Positions 24,965 through 35,057 of a stretch of 36,814 nucleotides of DNA are shown here, one piece after another. The position numbers and the translations under genes are program-made. The notes under the pieces were generated by a model, which worked only from the letters and a program-made list of their open reading frames with translations, had not been told where the DNA came from and ran no database searches. The stretch's first letter is position 1; each line of letters starts with the position of its first letter. The DNA comes from Acidimicrobiales bacterium (GTDB lineage Bacteria > Actinomycetota > Acidimicrobiia > Acidimicrobiales > SZUA-35), in NCBI GenBank assembly GCA_013003535.1, contig JABDIY010000029.1:1-36814 (forward strand). The letters are read 5' to 3'.

Positions 24965-26695
24965 TCACCCCTTGTTTTTGCTTTTAGAGATCTTGGCCCA
25001 CTCGTCTCGAAGCCCAACCGTTCGATGGAAAACCGTGGGATCATCCAGGTCGACGGCGAAGTAACCGAGTCTCTCGAATTGGACAACCTCGCCAGGCTCG
25101 ACCTCTGCTAACACCGGCTCACCCTTGCCACCGCACACCTCGCGGGATTTCTGATTGATCGAACTCAACGGATCAGAGCCATCGGCTCCCGGGTGACTGT
25201 GAATAAACAGTCGGTCATAGAGGTTCACAGTGATGTCCACTGCGTGGGCCGCCGAGACCCAGTGCATCGTTGACTTGACCTTGCGGCCATCGGGAGCCGT
25301 ACCACCGCGCGATTCGGGGTCATAGGTGGCGTTCACCTGGACCACACTCCCGTCCTCGTCGAGAACGGCGTCGGTAGCCGTAATCAGAAAGGCCGAGCGA
25401 AGCCGAACTTCGCGTCCGGGGCTCAGCCGGTAATACTTCGGTGGCGGCACCAGCTGAAAATCCTCTGCTTCAATCCAGAGCTCACCGGCGAATGGCACGC
25501 GTCGCGTTCCCGCGTCGGGGTTCCCAGGGTGGTTGGCGACGTCGAACCACTCCACGAGGCCCTCGGGCCAGTTGGAAATGACAACCTTCAGCGGCTTGGT
25601 GACCGCCATCCGCCGCATCGCAGAGACATTCAACTCATCGCGAACGAACGACTCGAGCAACTCGACCTCCACCGTGCTGTTGATCTTGGCCACACCGACA
25701 CGGTCAACAAACCTCCGGATTGCCGAGGCGGGGTAGCCCCGGCGGCGAAGGCCTCGAACCGTGGGCATCCGCGCATCGTCCCATCCATCTACATGCCCGT
25801 CGGTGACCAGCTTCCGAAGCACCCGCTTGGACAAAACCGTGTGGGTGATGTTCAGACGGGCGAATTCGGTCTGCTGTGGCGTGTCTCCCGGCAGATCCAA
25901 GTGGCTGAGGCACCAGTTGTAGAGCGGTCGGTGATCGGCGAATTCGAGAGTGCAGAGCGAATGGGTGACCCCCTCGATCGCATCGCTTTGGCCGTGGGCC
26001 CAGTCATAGGTTGGATAGATGATCCAGTCCGAACCGGTCCGGTGATGATCGATGCGACGAATCCGGTAGAGCACCGGATCTCGAAGCCACATGTTGTCGG
26101 CTTGCATATCGATCTTGGCGCGAAGCACTCGTTCACCATCAGCGCTTTCACCATTGCGCATACCGAGAAACAGGGCCTTGTTCTCCTCGACCGTGCGATC
26201 CCGAAAGGGCGATTCCACGCCGGGTTGGCCGTACCCTCCTCGCTGCCAGGAGATCGTGTCGGCGTCTTGGTCATCGACATAGGCAAAACCCTTCTCGATC
26301 AGGGTCACCGCCCATTCGAAAAGTTGCTCGAAGTAGTCGGACGCGTATCGCACAGAGCCCCACGGGGTCACGCCCAGCCATCGAAGGTCCTCCTGAATCG
26401 CCGTCACAAACGAGGTGTCTTCCGTCTCGGGATTGGTGTCGTCGAACCGGAGCATGCAAATGCCATCGAATTCTTCGGCAATCCCGAAGTTGAGGTAGAT
26501 GGATTTCGCATGACCAATATGGAGAAAGCCGTTGGGTTCGGGCGGAAACCTGGTCTGGACTCGGCCTTGGAACTTGCCGGACCGAACATCGTCTCGGACC
26601 AACTCCCGGACGAAGTCCAGCGATTGCGTCTGGCTCTCCACCTCAGCAGCGCCGCTGAGGTTGGCCGAGGGAGAGGATGCAGGCGAATCGGTCAT
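24965..26695 (-). CDS. glnS: Glutaminyl-tRNA synthetase
   Basis: Class I synthetase charging tRNA-Gln directly with glutamine. FPPEPNGFLHIGHAKS contains the HIGH motif (residues 59-62), and VLSKR at 287-291 is the KMSKS-loop equivalent in its GlnRS form. RFDDTNPETED, the GSDWIIYPTYDWAHGQSDAIEGVTHS region (two stretches around residues 220-245) and the C-terminal anticodon-binding beta barrels (FAGELWIEAEDF, then VNATYDPESRGG) match GlnRS rather than GluRS. 576 aa, close to E. coli GlnS (554). Most actinobacteria instead make Gln-tRNA with GluRS plus GatCAB, so this gene may have been acquired. Convergent with the AAA+ gene, 14 bp away. Confidence 0.94.
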   Translation of the reverse strand: MTDSPASSPSANLSGAAEVESQTQSLDFVRELVRDDVRSGKFQGRVQTRFPPEPNGFLHIGHAKSIYLNFGIAEEFDGICMLRFDDTNPETEDTSFVTAIQEDLRWLGVTPWGSVRYASDYFEQLFEWAVTLIEKGFAYVDDQDADTISWQRGGYGQPGVESPFRDRTVEENKALFLGMRNGESADGERVLRAKIDMQADNMWLRDPVLYRIRRIDHHRTGSDWIIYPTYDWAHGQSDAIEGVTHSLCTLEFADHRPLYNWCLSHLDLPGDTPQQTEFARLNITHTVLSKRVLRKLVTDGHVDGWDDARMPTVRGLRRRGYPASAIRRFVDRVGVAKINSTVEVELLESFVRDELNVSAMRRMAVTKPLKVVISNWPEGLVEWFDVANHPGNPDAGTRRVPFAGELWIEAEDFQLVPPPKYYRLSPGREVRLRSAFLITATDAVLDEDGSVVQVNATYDPESRGGTAPDGRKVKSTMHWVSAAHAVDITVNLYDRLFIHSHPGADGSDPLSSINQKSREVCGGKGEPVLAEVEPGEVVQFERLGYFAVDLDDPTVFHRTVGLRDEWAKISKSKNKG

Positions 26696-26727
26696 GGCCG
26701 CTCACGGTAGCAATTGGGACCAGGGAT

Positions 26728-27336
26728 CTACTGCTCTGAGGTTTGACCTCTTACCGCTACGAAGATCCCCGCCACCAGTGCAGCGACGAATGCCAAGGCA
26801 CCGGCGACCCACAAGCCTGGGATCCCAGATTCATCCAACAGCCCAGGGCTCTCCAGTGTCGGTGCCGCCTCGCCCGGTCCGTACTGGGAGACGAGCAGAT
26901 CCAACGTTGTCGCATCGAGTGAAGCCGACGAGCACGAACTACTGCTGAGGCTCTGGCCGTCGGAATAGGCCAACACAGCCATCGGACCGCGTACACCGAT
27001 ACCACAACCGGCCCCAACATCGGTTGGCGCATTCACCACCACTTGAGGCAGAACATCACCCTTGAACACCTGGTCGACATCGAAGAGGAGAGCGGTCTGC
27101 TCTTCACCAAAAAGTCCGACCGCAGATTGTTCGTCAACCACTTGACCGGTGAAGACCAGCGCCGCATCGTCCATTCCGATAGCGGCGTCGAAGCTGACGC
27201 AACTGCATGCCGAAGCCGGTTTGGCCGGCCCCAGCATGACGGTGAGGCACACGACTGCGAAAGAAAGGAGTATCCGGAGAGTGTTCGGGACTCCCTGGAA
27301 CCGTGTTGTCGCTATGGGGACCGGAGTGTCTTGCAT
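26728..27336 (-). CDS. Secreted, membrane-anchored TIMP/NTR-like Cys-rich protein
   Basis: 202 aa with start at 27336, which avoids overlap with the upstream gene. A signal sequence (LRILLSFAVVCLTVML) is cleaved before an ACSCVSFDAA motif; the CSC near the mature N-terminus, the VFTGQVVDE strand, the VFKGDVLPQVVV strand, a Cys in AGCGIGV and a Cys in SSCSSA reproduce the pattern of bacterial netrin/TIMP-like (OB-fold) domains. A C-terminal membrane helix (WVAGALAFVAALVAGIFVAV) and a short cytosolic tail anchor it. Target unknown. Lies between the hydantoinase and glnS genes on one strand, 32 bp from glnS. Confidence 0.75.
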   Translation of the reverse strand: MQDTPVPIATTRFQGVPNTLRILLSFAVVCLTVMLGPAKPASACSCVSFDAAIGMDDAALVFTGQVVDEQSAVGLFGEEQTALLFDVDQVFKGDVLPQVVVNAPTDVGAGCGIGVRGPMAVLAYSDGQSLSSSSCSSASLDATTLDLLVSQYGPGEAAPTLESPGLLDESGIPGLWVAGALAFVAALVAGIFVAVRGQTSEQ

Positions 27337-27359
27337 AATCGATTTGACGACAAGCTTCG

Positions 27360-29312
27360 TCAGTTGGTTCCCGGCTCGGTCATGAGCGTTCCCTCCAGCC
27401 GACATTCCACGAAGAACTCGGTTCCGTCGACTTTGGCAACCTTCTCCTTGCGGACGATCTGAACCTCGGGAGGATCATCGCCTTCCTCGAACAAACCCGA
27501 CTGTGCGTGCCGTTCCAAGAGTGAGGTTCGTAGGCGAGTTTCGGCCTCGATCTCGGCAGTTGCAAGGTTCTCGAACGCCGTAGTGTCACCGGGTCTGTGA
27601 AGGACGAAATCACGACGTTTGGGTTGTGTGATCACCGCAACGTCCTGGATTCGCACCGACCCGACCGCCGCCCCCACCGCATTGGCCACCTCGCTACCGA
27701 ACGGAACCAGCACGGGCGTTGTGAACATCGCCTCGAGCGCCGGATGATATAAGAAGGCTGACGCCCCAATTCCAATGATTGGACGATCGAGCTGCACGCT
27801 GACCCTGGCAATTGAGGGCGTCGCATCTGCAATTGCAGCGGTCCATGCCGCGGGTTGGACACCGACCGCGCCTGCGACGATCTCTCCGGTCCGCAGCTCT
27901 ACCGCTCGCAGAACGGCTTGAGCTGCAGCCGTCGGCGAGGCGTAACGTTCAACGCCCAGCCTGGTGAGGCATCGAGCGAAGATCGCAAGCCCAGCCTGCG
28001 CGGCTTCAGGATCAACAGTTCTCTCCAACCTGGACGCGACCTCAGGAACCGCAACGAGCGCTGCGTCGGTAGGTGTGAGGCCAACAAATCGAAGCTGCCC
28101 CCGAGCGGCGTCTCGACGGGCCGCAATAAGATCCCGACGGGTTGGTAGAGCAGCGGCGGCCTCGAGGAGATCGCCTGCAGCGGTGACCAAGAACAGGCCG
28201 TCGGTGTCGGCTAGGGGCCGGCGGGCCTGCTGCTGCGCCAGGATCTTATTGATCTCCGGGAACGTGATGGCGGCCACGGAAATCGGTAGGACTCGGCCGG
28301 GCCCGAGTAGGAGCCGCCGATCCTGTTCATGCCATGAGACTTCGGAGTCGCCGCCCAAACCCTCGGTGGTGATGAGGGGCGAACGCACCATCGTTGCGGT
28401 TCCGCCCACCACTGCGCCATCATCACTCAACACCGGAATACGGTCAGACACAACGGCCACGTCTGTGGTTGTTCCACCGATGTCGACTACCACTCCCGAG
28501 TCCACGCCGCTCAACTGCACTCCGCCGAGCAACGACGCCGCCGGCCCTGACAGAATGGTGTCCACGGGGCGCTCGCGCGCCTGGTTCAGGGACATCACAG
28601 ATCCGTCAGATCGCACCACGACCAGCGGCGCCCTTATGCCTACCGAATTCGCGCCTGACAGAAACGCATCGAGCAGGTCACTGACCGGCACCGTAAGAAA
28701 TGCGTTGGCCAGGGCCGTGGCGGCCCGGCGAGGCCCGTTCAACCGACCGGTCAAATCGTGGGTACAGGTGACCGGGACGCCGGCGAGCCGGGGATGTGTT
28801 GCGATGGCGTCTCGAACTGCAACCTCATGGGCGCGGTTGCGCACTGCGAACATGCCAGCCACGGCAACAGCATCGATCGCCCCATCTGCGAGTCGATCCA
28901 ATCCCCTGGCTAAGACAGTCGTATCCAGTTCTTGCACCGTTCGACCGTGGGCGTCGTGACCACCAGGAACGTGGAGCACGTCTACCGCGCGTTCCAGTCC
29001 ATCGATTCGGGCGGTTGAGCCGGGGTCGAAACCAACGAGCACGATCGCAGCACCGGACCCGGTGCGCTCAACCATCGCGTTGGTCGCCAAGGTTGTGGAG
29101 AGAGAAACCACCGAAATTTCTGATGGGAAAAACCCATCCAGCGCCGCCTTCTCCAGAATCCCCTCCAAAGCACCGAGGATTCCGGTAATGAGATCATCAT
29201 GGGTCGTTGGCGCCTTCACCCATGCCAGCAACTGCCCGGCTTCATCAACCAGCGCCGCATCCGTAAAGGTGCCGCCGGTATCGATTCCCAAACGGAGGGA
29301 GCGGTTCTGCAT
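27360..29312 (-). CDS. Hydantoinase/oxoprolinase family protein (HyuA-like subunit)
   Basis: ATP-dependent amidohydrolase subunit of the hydantoinase A/5-oxoprolinase family. The N-terminus RLGIDTGGTFTDAALVDE is the phosphate-1 loop of the ASKHA fold; SLSTTLATNAMVER, DGSVMSLNQARERPVDTILSG and VVDIGGTTTDVAVV (each a separate conserved block) follow in HyuA order. The DIGGTTTD block is the second phosphate loop. 650 aa from the ATG at 29312; the frame is open to 29435, but the extra 41 residues are unlike the family. No HyuB subunit gene is in the window, which is unusual. Substrate (hydantoin, oxoproline, N-methylhydantoin or acetone) not assignable. Confidence 0.86.
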   Translation of the reverse strand: MQNRSLRLGIDTGGTFTDAALVDEAGQLLAWVKAPTTHDDLITGILGALEGILEKAALDGFFPSEISVVSLSTTLATNAMVERTGSGAAIVLVGFDPGSTARIDGLERAVDVLHVPGGHDAHGRTVQELDTTVLARGLDRLADGAIDAVAVAGMFAVRNRAHEVAVRDAIATHPRLAGVPVTCTHDLTGRLNGPRRAATALANAFLTVPVSDLLDAFLSGANSVGIRAPLVVVRSDGSVMSLNQARERPVDTILSGPAASLLGGVQLSGVDSGVVVDIGGTTTDVAVVSDRIPVLSDDGAVVGGTATMVRSPLITTEGLGGDSEVSWHEQDRRLLLGPGRVLPISVAAITFPEINKILAQQQARRPLADTDGLFLVTAAGDLLEAAAALPTRRDLIAARRDAARGQLRFVGLTPTDAALVAVPEVASRLERTVDPEAAQAGLAIFARCLTRLGVERYASPTAAAQAVLRAVELRTGEIVAGAVGVQPAAWTAAIADATPSIARVSVQLDRPIIGIGASAFLYHPALEAMFTTPVLVPFGSEVANAVGAAVGSVRIQDVAVITQPKRRDFVLHRPGDTTAFENLATAEIEAETRLRTSLLERHAQSGLFEEGDDPPEVQIVRKEKVAKVDGTEFFVECRLEGTLMTEPGTN

Positions 29313-29485
29313 TCCAGCAGTATGGCGATTGGCAACAAAATCGACCTCAATATCGGCCGAGACCAGAACCCTCAAGTAATTCTCGAGGTCAGCCGATTGG
29401 TTGAAGTAGAGAGTTGCAAGACCTTCAACCATCACTCTAGGGTTTCAGTTAGGAGACTGACCGAGTACTACGGGGGCGACTCGAC

Positions 29486-29560
29486 ATGACTGCATCAACG
29501 AACAACGCACCAACGAGTCGCCAACGAGCGGCTGGTCCTCCCAGCGGACGGGGCCGATGA
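29486..29560 (+). CDS. Possible 24-aa micro-ORF coupled to the next gene
   Basis: ATG at 29486, 24 codons, ending in a TGA that overlaps the next ATG (ATGA at 29557-29560). The peptide is basic and low in hydrophobic residues. No clear ribosome site is seen. It could be a leader peptide or chance. Confidence 0.3.
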   Translation: MTASTNNAPTSRQRAAGPPSGRGR

Positions 29561-29904
29561 ACGGTCCTGATCAGCACCATGGCAGCGCGCCTCGATGGGA
29601 ACCCCTGGCGCGGATGGCAATCCGGCTGAACCGATCAGAAATCGACTCGCCCGCGTCAGAGGCCCTCGCCATCGAGAATTCTGCCGCACAACTCTGCAAG
29701 GCTGCCGAAAACAACGACGTGCTCCTCCGAGAGGCACTTGCCGTCTTTGTCGCCGGAGCGGACCGTGGCCGAATCGGGGCCCGAGCCGCTCAAAGCCTTC
29801 GCTTGGCAATCCGGATGAGCGCTGCGGAGCAGCCTCCCTTCCAGGGTGTGCGTCTGCGCGGCTTGAAACGACGCAAGTCACCAAACACTGTCCACACCTC
29901 CTAA
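29557..29904 (+). CDS. Hypothetical small protein
   Basis: 115 aa, not recognised. Mostly predicted helical in residues 15-85 (LARMAIRLNRSEI, ALAIENSAAQLCKAAENN, LLREALAVFVAGADRG), with a basic C-terminus (VRLRGLKRRK). No signal peptide or membrane helix. Third-codon GC is high, in line with neighbours, which favours a real gene. Its ATG overlaps the stop of an upstream micro-ORF. It lies between the divergent hydantoinase gene and the large secreted protein. Confidence 0.5.
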   Translation: MNGPDQHHGSAPRWEPLARMAIRLNRSEIDSPASEALAIENSAAQLCKAAENNDVLLREALAVFVAGADRGRIGARAAQSLRLAIRMSAAEQPPFQGVRLRGLKRRKSPNTVHTS

Positions 29905-30043
29905 ACGACCGACCTCGCTGTGGACCCATGGGCCCAATATCCCATGACGGGGAGAAATTTTCCTTCTGTACTACCAAACGCATCGTCAGGGGTCTACCCT
30001 CTCCGGCTGTGGGGTGGAGTTTCAGGGCGCTGTAAAGCCAACC

Positions 30044-30058
30044 AAGGAGCATCCATTG
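30044..30058 (+). promoter_or_regulatory. Ribosome binding site deciding a TTG start
   Basis: AAGGAG at 30044-30049 is 6 bp before TTG at 30056. The first in-frame ATG (30071) lacks a Shine-Dalgarno, and the TTG start gives a proper signal-peptide n-region (KSKTMK). Confidence 0.7.
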
Positions 30059-32002
30059 AAGAGCAAGACTATGAAGGCCGCGCTGGCCTTTCTCACCGCT
30101 TCTGCTGCGGTGGTCGGTTTCACCGGCCCAGCCTCAGCAGAGTCGATTGAGGGAGAGACCTACAGCTATCCGCTGACCGAGCAGGGAGCATCCGGGGTCT
30201 CCGGCAATGCGTCCGCCACGGTCAACGGCACCAACCTCGATGTGGTTGTCTTCGCCGACAACATCGACTTCGACGGCGTGGTGATGCACTTCCATACCGG
30301 TGCTACCTGTGACTCCAACGGAGCAATTGCTGTATCCGTCGACGGGTCAACAGTTCCGGTGATCGATGGCCGCTTTGTCTACGAAGTGACCGTACCGATT
30401 GCCGGCGCGGACATGGAGAACGTCTACTTCAACGTGCACGAAGCGGGCAACCTCGCCAACGTGCTGGCGTGTGGTGAACTCGCCCTCGGTGACGATCCCC
30501 AGGTCGACCCAGCCCAGACCACCAGCTTCGACGCCAGCAACCTCACGATCAACGGCACCGACATTGCGGTCACGGGCACGCTGGCCCTGCAGGGCAACAA
30601 GCTCAACGTCGACCTCCAGTACGAGGGCGACGATCTGCTGGAGGCCAACCGCCACCTGCTGATGCTCCGGAACACCAACAGTTGCGACCCCGGTGACTTC
30701 ACCAACATCGCCGACGACATCGTGTTGTCGGTGACCCGTACCGGCAAGACCGATGCGCCCGATCCGGTGAACTACACGCTGCTCGACATCTACCCGAATA
30801 GCTCGTGGGTGCCAGTCGCTGGTGCTGAGGATGATCCCTTGACACCTGTGATTGACGAATCCACGCTCGACACGCTAACGGTCCAGACCGAAGTAATCCT
30901 TTCTGCCGATCAGGCCGCCGCTTTTGGTTCTTACAGCCTGGTGTTGCTTGGCAGTGAGAGCGAAACCGACACCTCCCGTCCGGCCGATCGCCAGGGTCTC
31001 ACCGTTCAAGAAACAATCCCATCGAACTGTGCGTTGTTCACCAACGCACAGACCGGGTCTGGGTCCGAGCAAATGTACAACCTCGACTTTGTCTCCTATA
31101 ACGGCTCCAACATCGCCGGTCCGGCTTTCTTGAAGAACAACGTGAACGGCGTAGTTGGCTCGGTCGAACTCTTCATGCTGACCAGTGCCAACAGCCCTAC
31201 CGACGGCAACGTCTACAAGGTTCGCTTCGCCGCACCGGACTCCATGCAATGCTCGGGCGACATCGCCGAACAAAAAATCCTGCCGGCGGACAATTCCGAC
31301 CTTGGTTCAGGAATCACCGGCGCCAACGGCGTGCTGCGAGCCAATCTGACCAACGCCAGTGGCTACAGCACCACGCTGGAAGCCCTGAACAACGACGAAT
31401 TCACCATCATCATCACCGATGATGTCGTGACGCCGACCACCGTGCATGCCTGCGCCAACATGCGGGCCGCTCGCCTCGCTCCGCCGGAAACACCGGATCC
31501 GCCGGCACCATTCGACGGCACCGTGGCCGAAGCGACCACGATCGATGAGATCTTGGCCGCCTCGGACTACCGGGCAAACGCCTCCAACACCGGCAAGGAC
31601 CAAGAGATCCTGCGCCTCTACACGGCGTTCTTCAATCGGGAGACGCCCGATATCAACGGCGCCAAGTACTGGATTGCAGTGAGCAAGGGTGAAGCGGGAG
31701 ATCCCGCAAACCTACGGGTATACGGCACATTGGAGCTCTCTGGCTTCTTCGCCGCCTCAACCGAGTTCAAGAACACATTCGGCAACGTCAGTGATGCCGA
31801 TTTCGTCGACACGGTGTACCAGAACGTGCTGGGCCGTCCGGGCGAAGCCAAGGGTGTTGCTTACTGGAACGACATCCTGAACGGCACGAACGTGTCAGGC
31901 GACAACCCGACCCTGACCAAGGGCACACGAGCCCAGGTGGTCTACTACGTAGCCATCAACAACGAATTCATCAACCGTCTTCCCTACGCCCCCATTTCGT
32001 GA
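30056..32002 (+). CDS. Large secreted protein with CHRD-like N-terminus and C-terminal DUF4214 repeats
   Basis: 648 aa from the TTG start. A Sec signal peptide (MKAALAFLTASAAVVGF) is cleaved after GPASA. Residues about 30-140 resemble a CHRD domain: VVMHFHTGATCDSNG and VYFNVHEAGN are its two His-containing signatures. The middle, about 140-480, is strand-rich and Asp/Asn/Thr-rich, with paired Cys but no clear family. After a Pro-rich linker (PPETPDPPAP), residues about 525-640 hold two DUF4214-type units (ILRLYTAFFNRETPDINGAKYW and, separately, VYQNVLGRPGEAKGVAYW), a module common on exported surface or S-layer proteins. A role at the cell surface is inferred; expression is probably high given its own terminator and good SD. 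Confidence 0.8.
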   Translation: MKSKTMKAALAFLTASAAVVGFTGPASAESIEGETYSYPLTEQGASGVSGNASATVNGTNLDVVVFADNIDFDGVVMHFHTGATCDSNGAIAVSVDGSTVPVIDGRFVYEVTVPIAGADMENVYFNVHEAGNLANVLACGELALGDDPQVDPAQTTSFDASNLTINGTDIAVTGTLALQGNKLNVDLQYEGDDLLEANRHLLMLRNTNSCDPGDFTNIADDIVLSVTRTGKTDAPDPVNYTLLDIYPNSSWVPVAGAEDDPLTPVIDESTLDTLTVQTEVILSADQAAAFGSYSLVLLGSESETDTSRPADRQGLTVQETIPSNCALFTNAQTGSGSEQMYNLDFVSYNGSNIAGPAFLKNNVNGVVGSVELFMLTSANSPTDGNVYKVRFAAPDSMQCSGDIAEQKILPADNSDLGSGITGANGVLRANLTNASGYSTTLEALNNDEFTIIITDDVVTPTTVHACANMRAARLAPPETPDPPAPFDGTVAEATTIDEILAASDYRANASNTGKDQEILRLYTAFFNRETPDINGAKYWIAVSKGEAGDPANLRVYGTLELSGFFAASTEFKNTFGNVSDADFVDTVYQNVLGRPGEAKGVAYWNDILNGTNVSGDNPTLTKGTRAQVVYYVAINNEFINRLPYAPIS

Positions 32003-32055
32003 GGCGTTGATAGGAGCTGAATTCACACAGCTGAATTGAGAGTTGTGGTGCGGTG

Positions 32056-32080
32056 GGGCCGAGCTAATGCTCGGCCCTTT
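32056..32080 (+). terminator. Rho-independent terminator of the secreted-protein gene
   Basis: Stem GGGCCGAGC/GCTCGGCCC with loop TAAT, followed by TTT, 53 bp after the stop codon. Confidence 0.85.
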
Positions 32081-32100
32081 CGCCGTTATGGGGGTGGGAG

Positions 32101-32259
32101 CTAGATGACGGCCAGCTCACGGATTGCCACCAGATCACCGCAGTTACGGCATTGGCGGAGATCGTCGCCAGTTTCCAGGATGTCGGAACGAATGGGGCGA
32201 AGCAGGCGATGGTCGGTGCTACGGGCGCTCATCGAGCACGTCGGGCACTGCACGGTCAT
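32101..32259 (-). CDS. Small zinc-ribbon protein (52 aa)
   Basis: A short gene found on the minus strand: the ATG at 32259 opens a 52-aa protein with CPTC at residues 5-8 and CRNC at 37-40, an arrangement typical of a zinc ribbon. An in-frame GTG 15 bp upstream (32274) is an alternative start, and a stop codon lies just beyond it. The rest is charged (RSTDHRLLRPIRSDILETGDD and a short tail ELAVI). Such proteins often bind nucleic acid or act as adaptors. Divergent from the charged 523-aa protein gene with about 100 bp between starts, convergent with the secreted-protein gene. The opposite-strand frame has no such pattern. Confidence 0.7.
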   Translation of the reverse strand: MTVQCPTCSMSARSTDHRLLRPIRSDILETGDDLRQCRNCGDLVAIRELAVI

Positions 32260-32359
32260 TACAAAGGGTTCCACCGAGACCTATCGGCCAAAACGTTCTG
32301 ATGTAGAGGACTGCTCCGGGCACGAAACGCCCCTCGTTGCAGCTAACCTCTAGACCCTT

Positions 32360-33931
<1,572 letters not shown>

Positions 33932-33938
33932 ATAATTC

Positions 33939-34409
33939 TCACAACGCCCGATGGGCGGTAAGGAGTCGGGCCTTGAGCCCGAAGCTCTCGAAGAAGTTCT
34001 TCGTCGCTCGATCCCCTGGTAGAGCCCACGCATCCACCCCTACTGCGCCGAGTTCGGTGAGGTGTTCCACGATGATATCCATCATCGCCTCACCAATCCC
34101 TGCATCCCGAGCTTCGGGGTATACGGCAAAATCATGAAGACGCCCAAGTTTGGTTCCGTCATCCAATAACTCGATGAAACAGATGCTGTAGCCGAAAACA
34201 ACGTCGTCGTAGGTTCCCACAACGCAGATAGCGTTCTCGGTTTCCATGGCCCGTAGGAAGCGTTCGCCGGGAGACTCGAATCCGATCTCTCGGTGACTGA
34301 AAATCGAACCTCCCCGCTTGTCCGGCAAGGGCCGGGTGACGGCTTCGCCGATCCACTCGACAGCGGCGAGATCGTCTTCTGTGGCGAGGCGGGCGCTGTC
34401 GTACTCCAC
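33939..34409 (-). CDS. GNAT-family N-acetyltransferase
   Basis: 156-aa acyl-CoA-dependent transferase. The core strands (AICVVGTYDDVVFGYSICFIEL region, residues about 60-85), the acetyl-CoA binding turn in YPEARDAGIGEAMMD (an Ala-rich variant of Q/RxxGxG/A) and the C-terminal DRATKNFFESFGLKAR, with the Asn-Phe-Phe pattern of motif B, fit GNAT. Begins with GTG overlapping the last base of the preceding TAG stop, so it is coupled to the Lys-rich protein gene. Acceptor unknown. Confidence 0.82.
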   Translation of the reverse strand: MEYDSARLATEDDLAAVEWIGEAVTRPLPDKRGGSIFSHREIGFESPGERFLRAMETENAICVVGTYDDVVFGYSICFIELLDDGTKLGRLHDFAVYPEARDAGIGEAMMDIIVEHLTELGAVGVDAWALPGDRATKNFFESFGLKARLLTAHRAL

Positions 34410-35038
34410 TACGCGTCGAGACGATCGAGTTTCGCCAGGATCGTCTTCCGAGAGCGGTGAGCTGTCTCGTGTTTACGAACTCGTTGCCGCTGCGAAGGCG
34501 TCAGATCATCCAGCAGTGCGATTATTTCGCGAGCGGTGAGATCGTCGTACCCAGCGATGGGCATTCTCGGCGCAGCAGGTCCAGACGACTTCGCCTTCGT
34601 GGCCTTGGCCCTGGTGGCTTTGGCTGATGAACGCTTCGAGCTGGCAACCTTCTTGTTGACCTGTTTGCCACCGCTTTTCTTGGCGATCTCCAGCCGGGCC
34701 GCCTCATCGTCGGCGGTTCCAACACGATTTGGATCGGCGATCGTGGACGGCGGGGCATCATCGTCTGGTGGTGCGAGTCCTACGACCTGGCCGAACTCTG
34801 TTATCCCCCGGGCGGTGATCGTGGCAAGCGTGGTCAACACGTCGGCGGTAGCCCTCTCAGCAGTGGACTGTCCCCGAGAAGCCGCCATTCGACCGAGGAA
34901 CAGGCCGAGCTGGACCTGGCTCTTTCCCTTCTTGGCGAGCTGGGGCACAACTTTCTGGAAGTCATAGACCAGGCCAAGCGGCGCGTAAATCACAAGATCC
35001 TTCAGACCGATTTCGTCCTTGTCGTCCTTGGATTCCAT
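34409..35038 (-). CDS. Lys/Ala-rich protein with lipid-droplet-protein-type C-terminal domain
   Basis: 209 aa. The N-terminal 60 residues include hydrophobic KDLVIYAPLGLVYDF and a helical QVQLGLFLGRMA stretch, which could touch membranes. A histone H1-like segment of Lys, Ala and Ser follows (about residues 115-160). The C-terminal YDDLTAREIIALLDDLTPSQ and then HRSRKTILAKLDRL matches a small domain found at the end of many actinobacterial proteins, including lipid-droplet-associated ones. Its function is unclear: DNA, lipid or granule association are all possible. 19 bp downstream of the DUF4193-like gene and coupled to the GNAT gene. Confidence 0.72.
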   Translation of the reverse strand: MESKDDKDEIGLKDLVIYAPLGLVYDFQKVVPQLAKKGKSQVQLGLFLGRMAASRGQSTAERATADVLTTLATITARGITEFGQVVGLAPPDDDAPPSTIADPNRVGTADDEAARLEIAKKSGGKQVNKKVASSKRSSAKATRAKATKAKSSGPAAPRMPIAGYDDLTAREIIALLDDLTPSQRQRVRKHETAHRSRKTILAKLDRLDA

Positions 35039-35057
35039 AGCTCCCCTCTTTACCTCG

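Noticed and set aside
29313-29435. 41-residue N-terminal extension of the hydantoinase gene
   Set aside because: The ATG at 29312 starts just before the conserved RLGIDTGGTFTD; the extra residues do not fit the family.
32105-32353. Plus-strand 82-aa frame between the secreted protein and the charged protein
   Set aside because: Its translation is Arg/Ser-rich without pattern, while the opposite strand in the same place encodes paired CxxC motifs.
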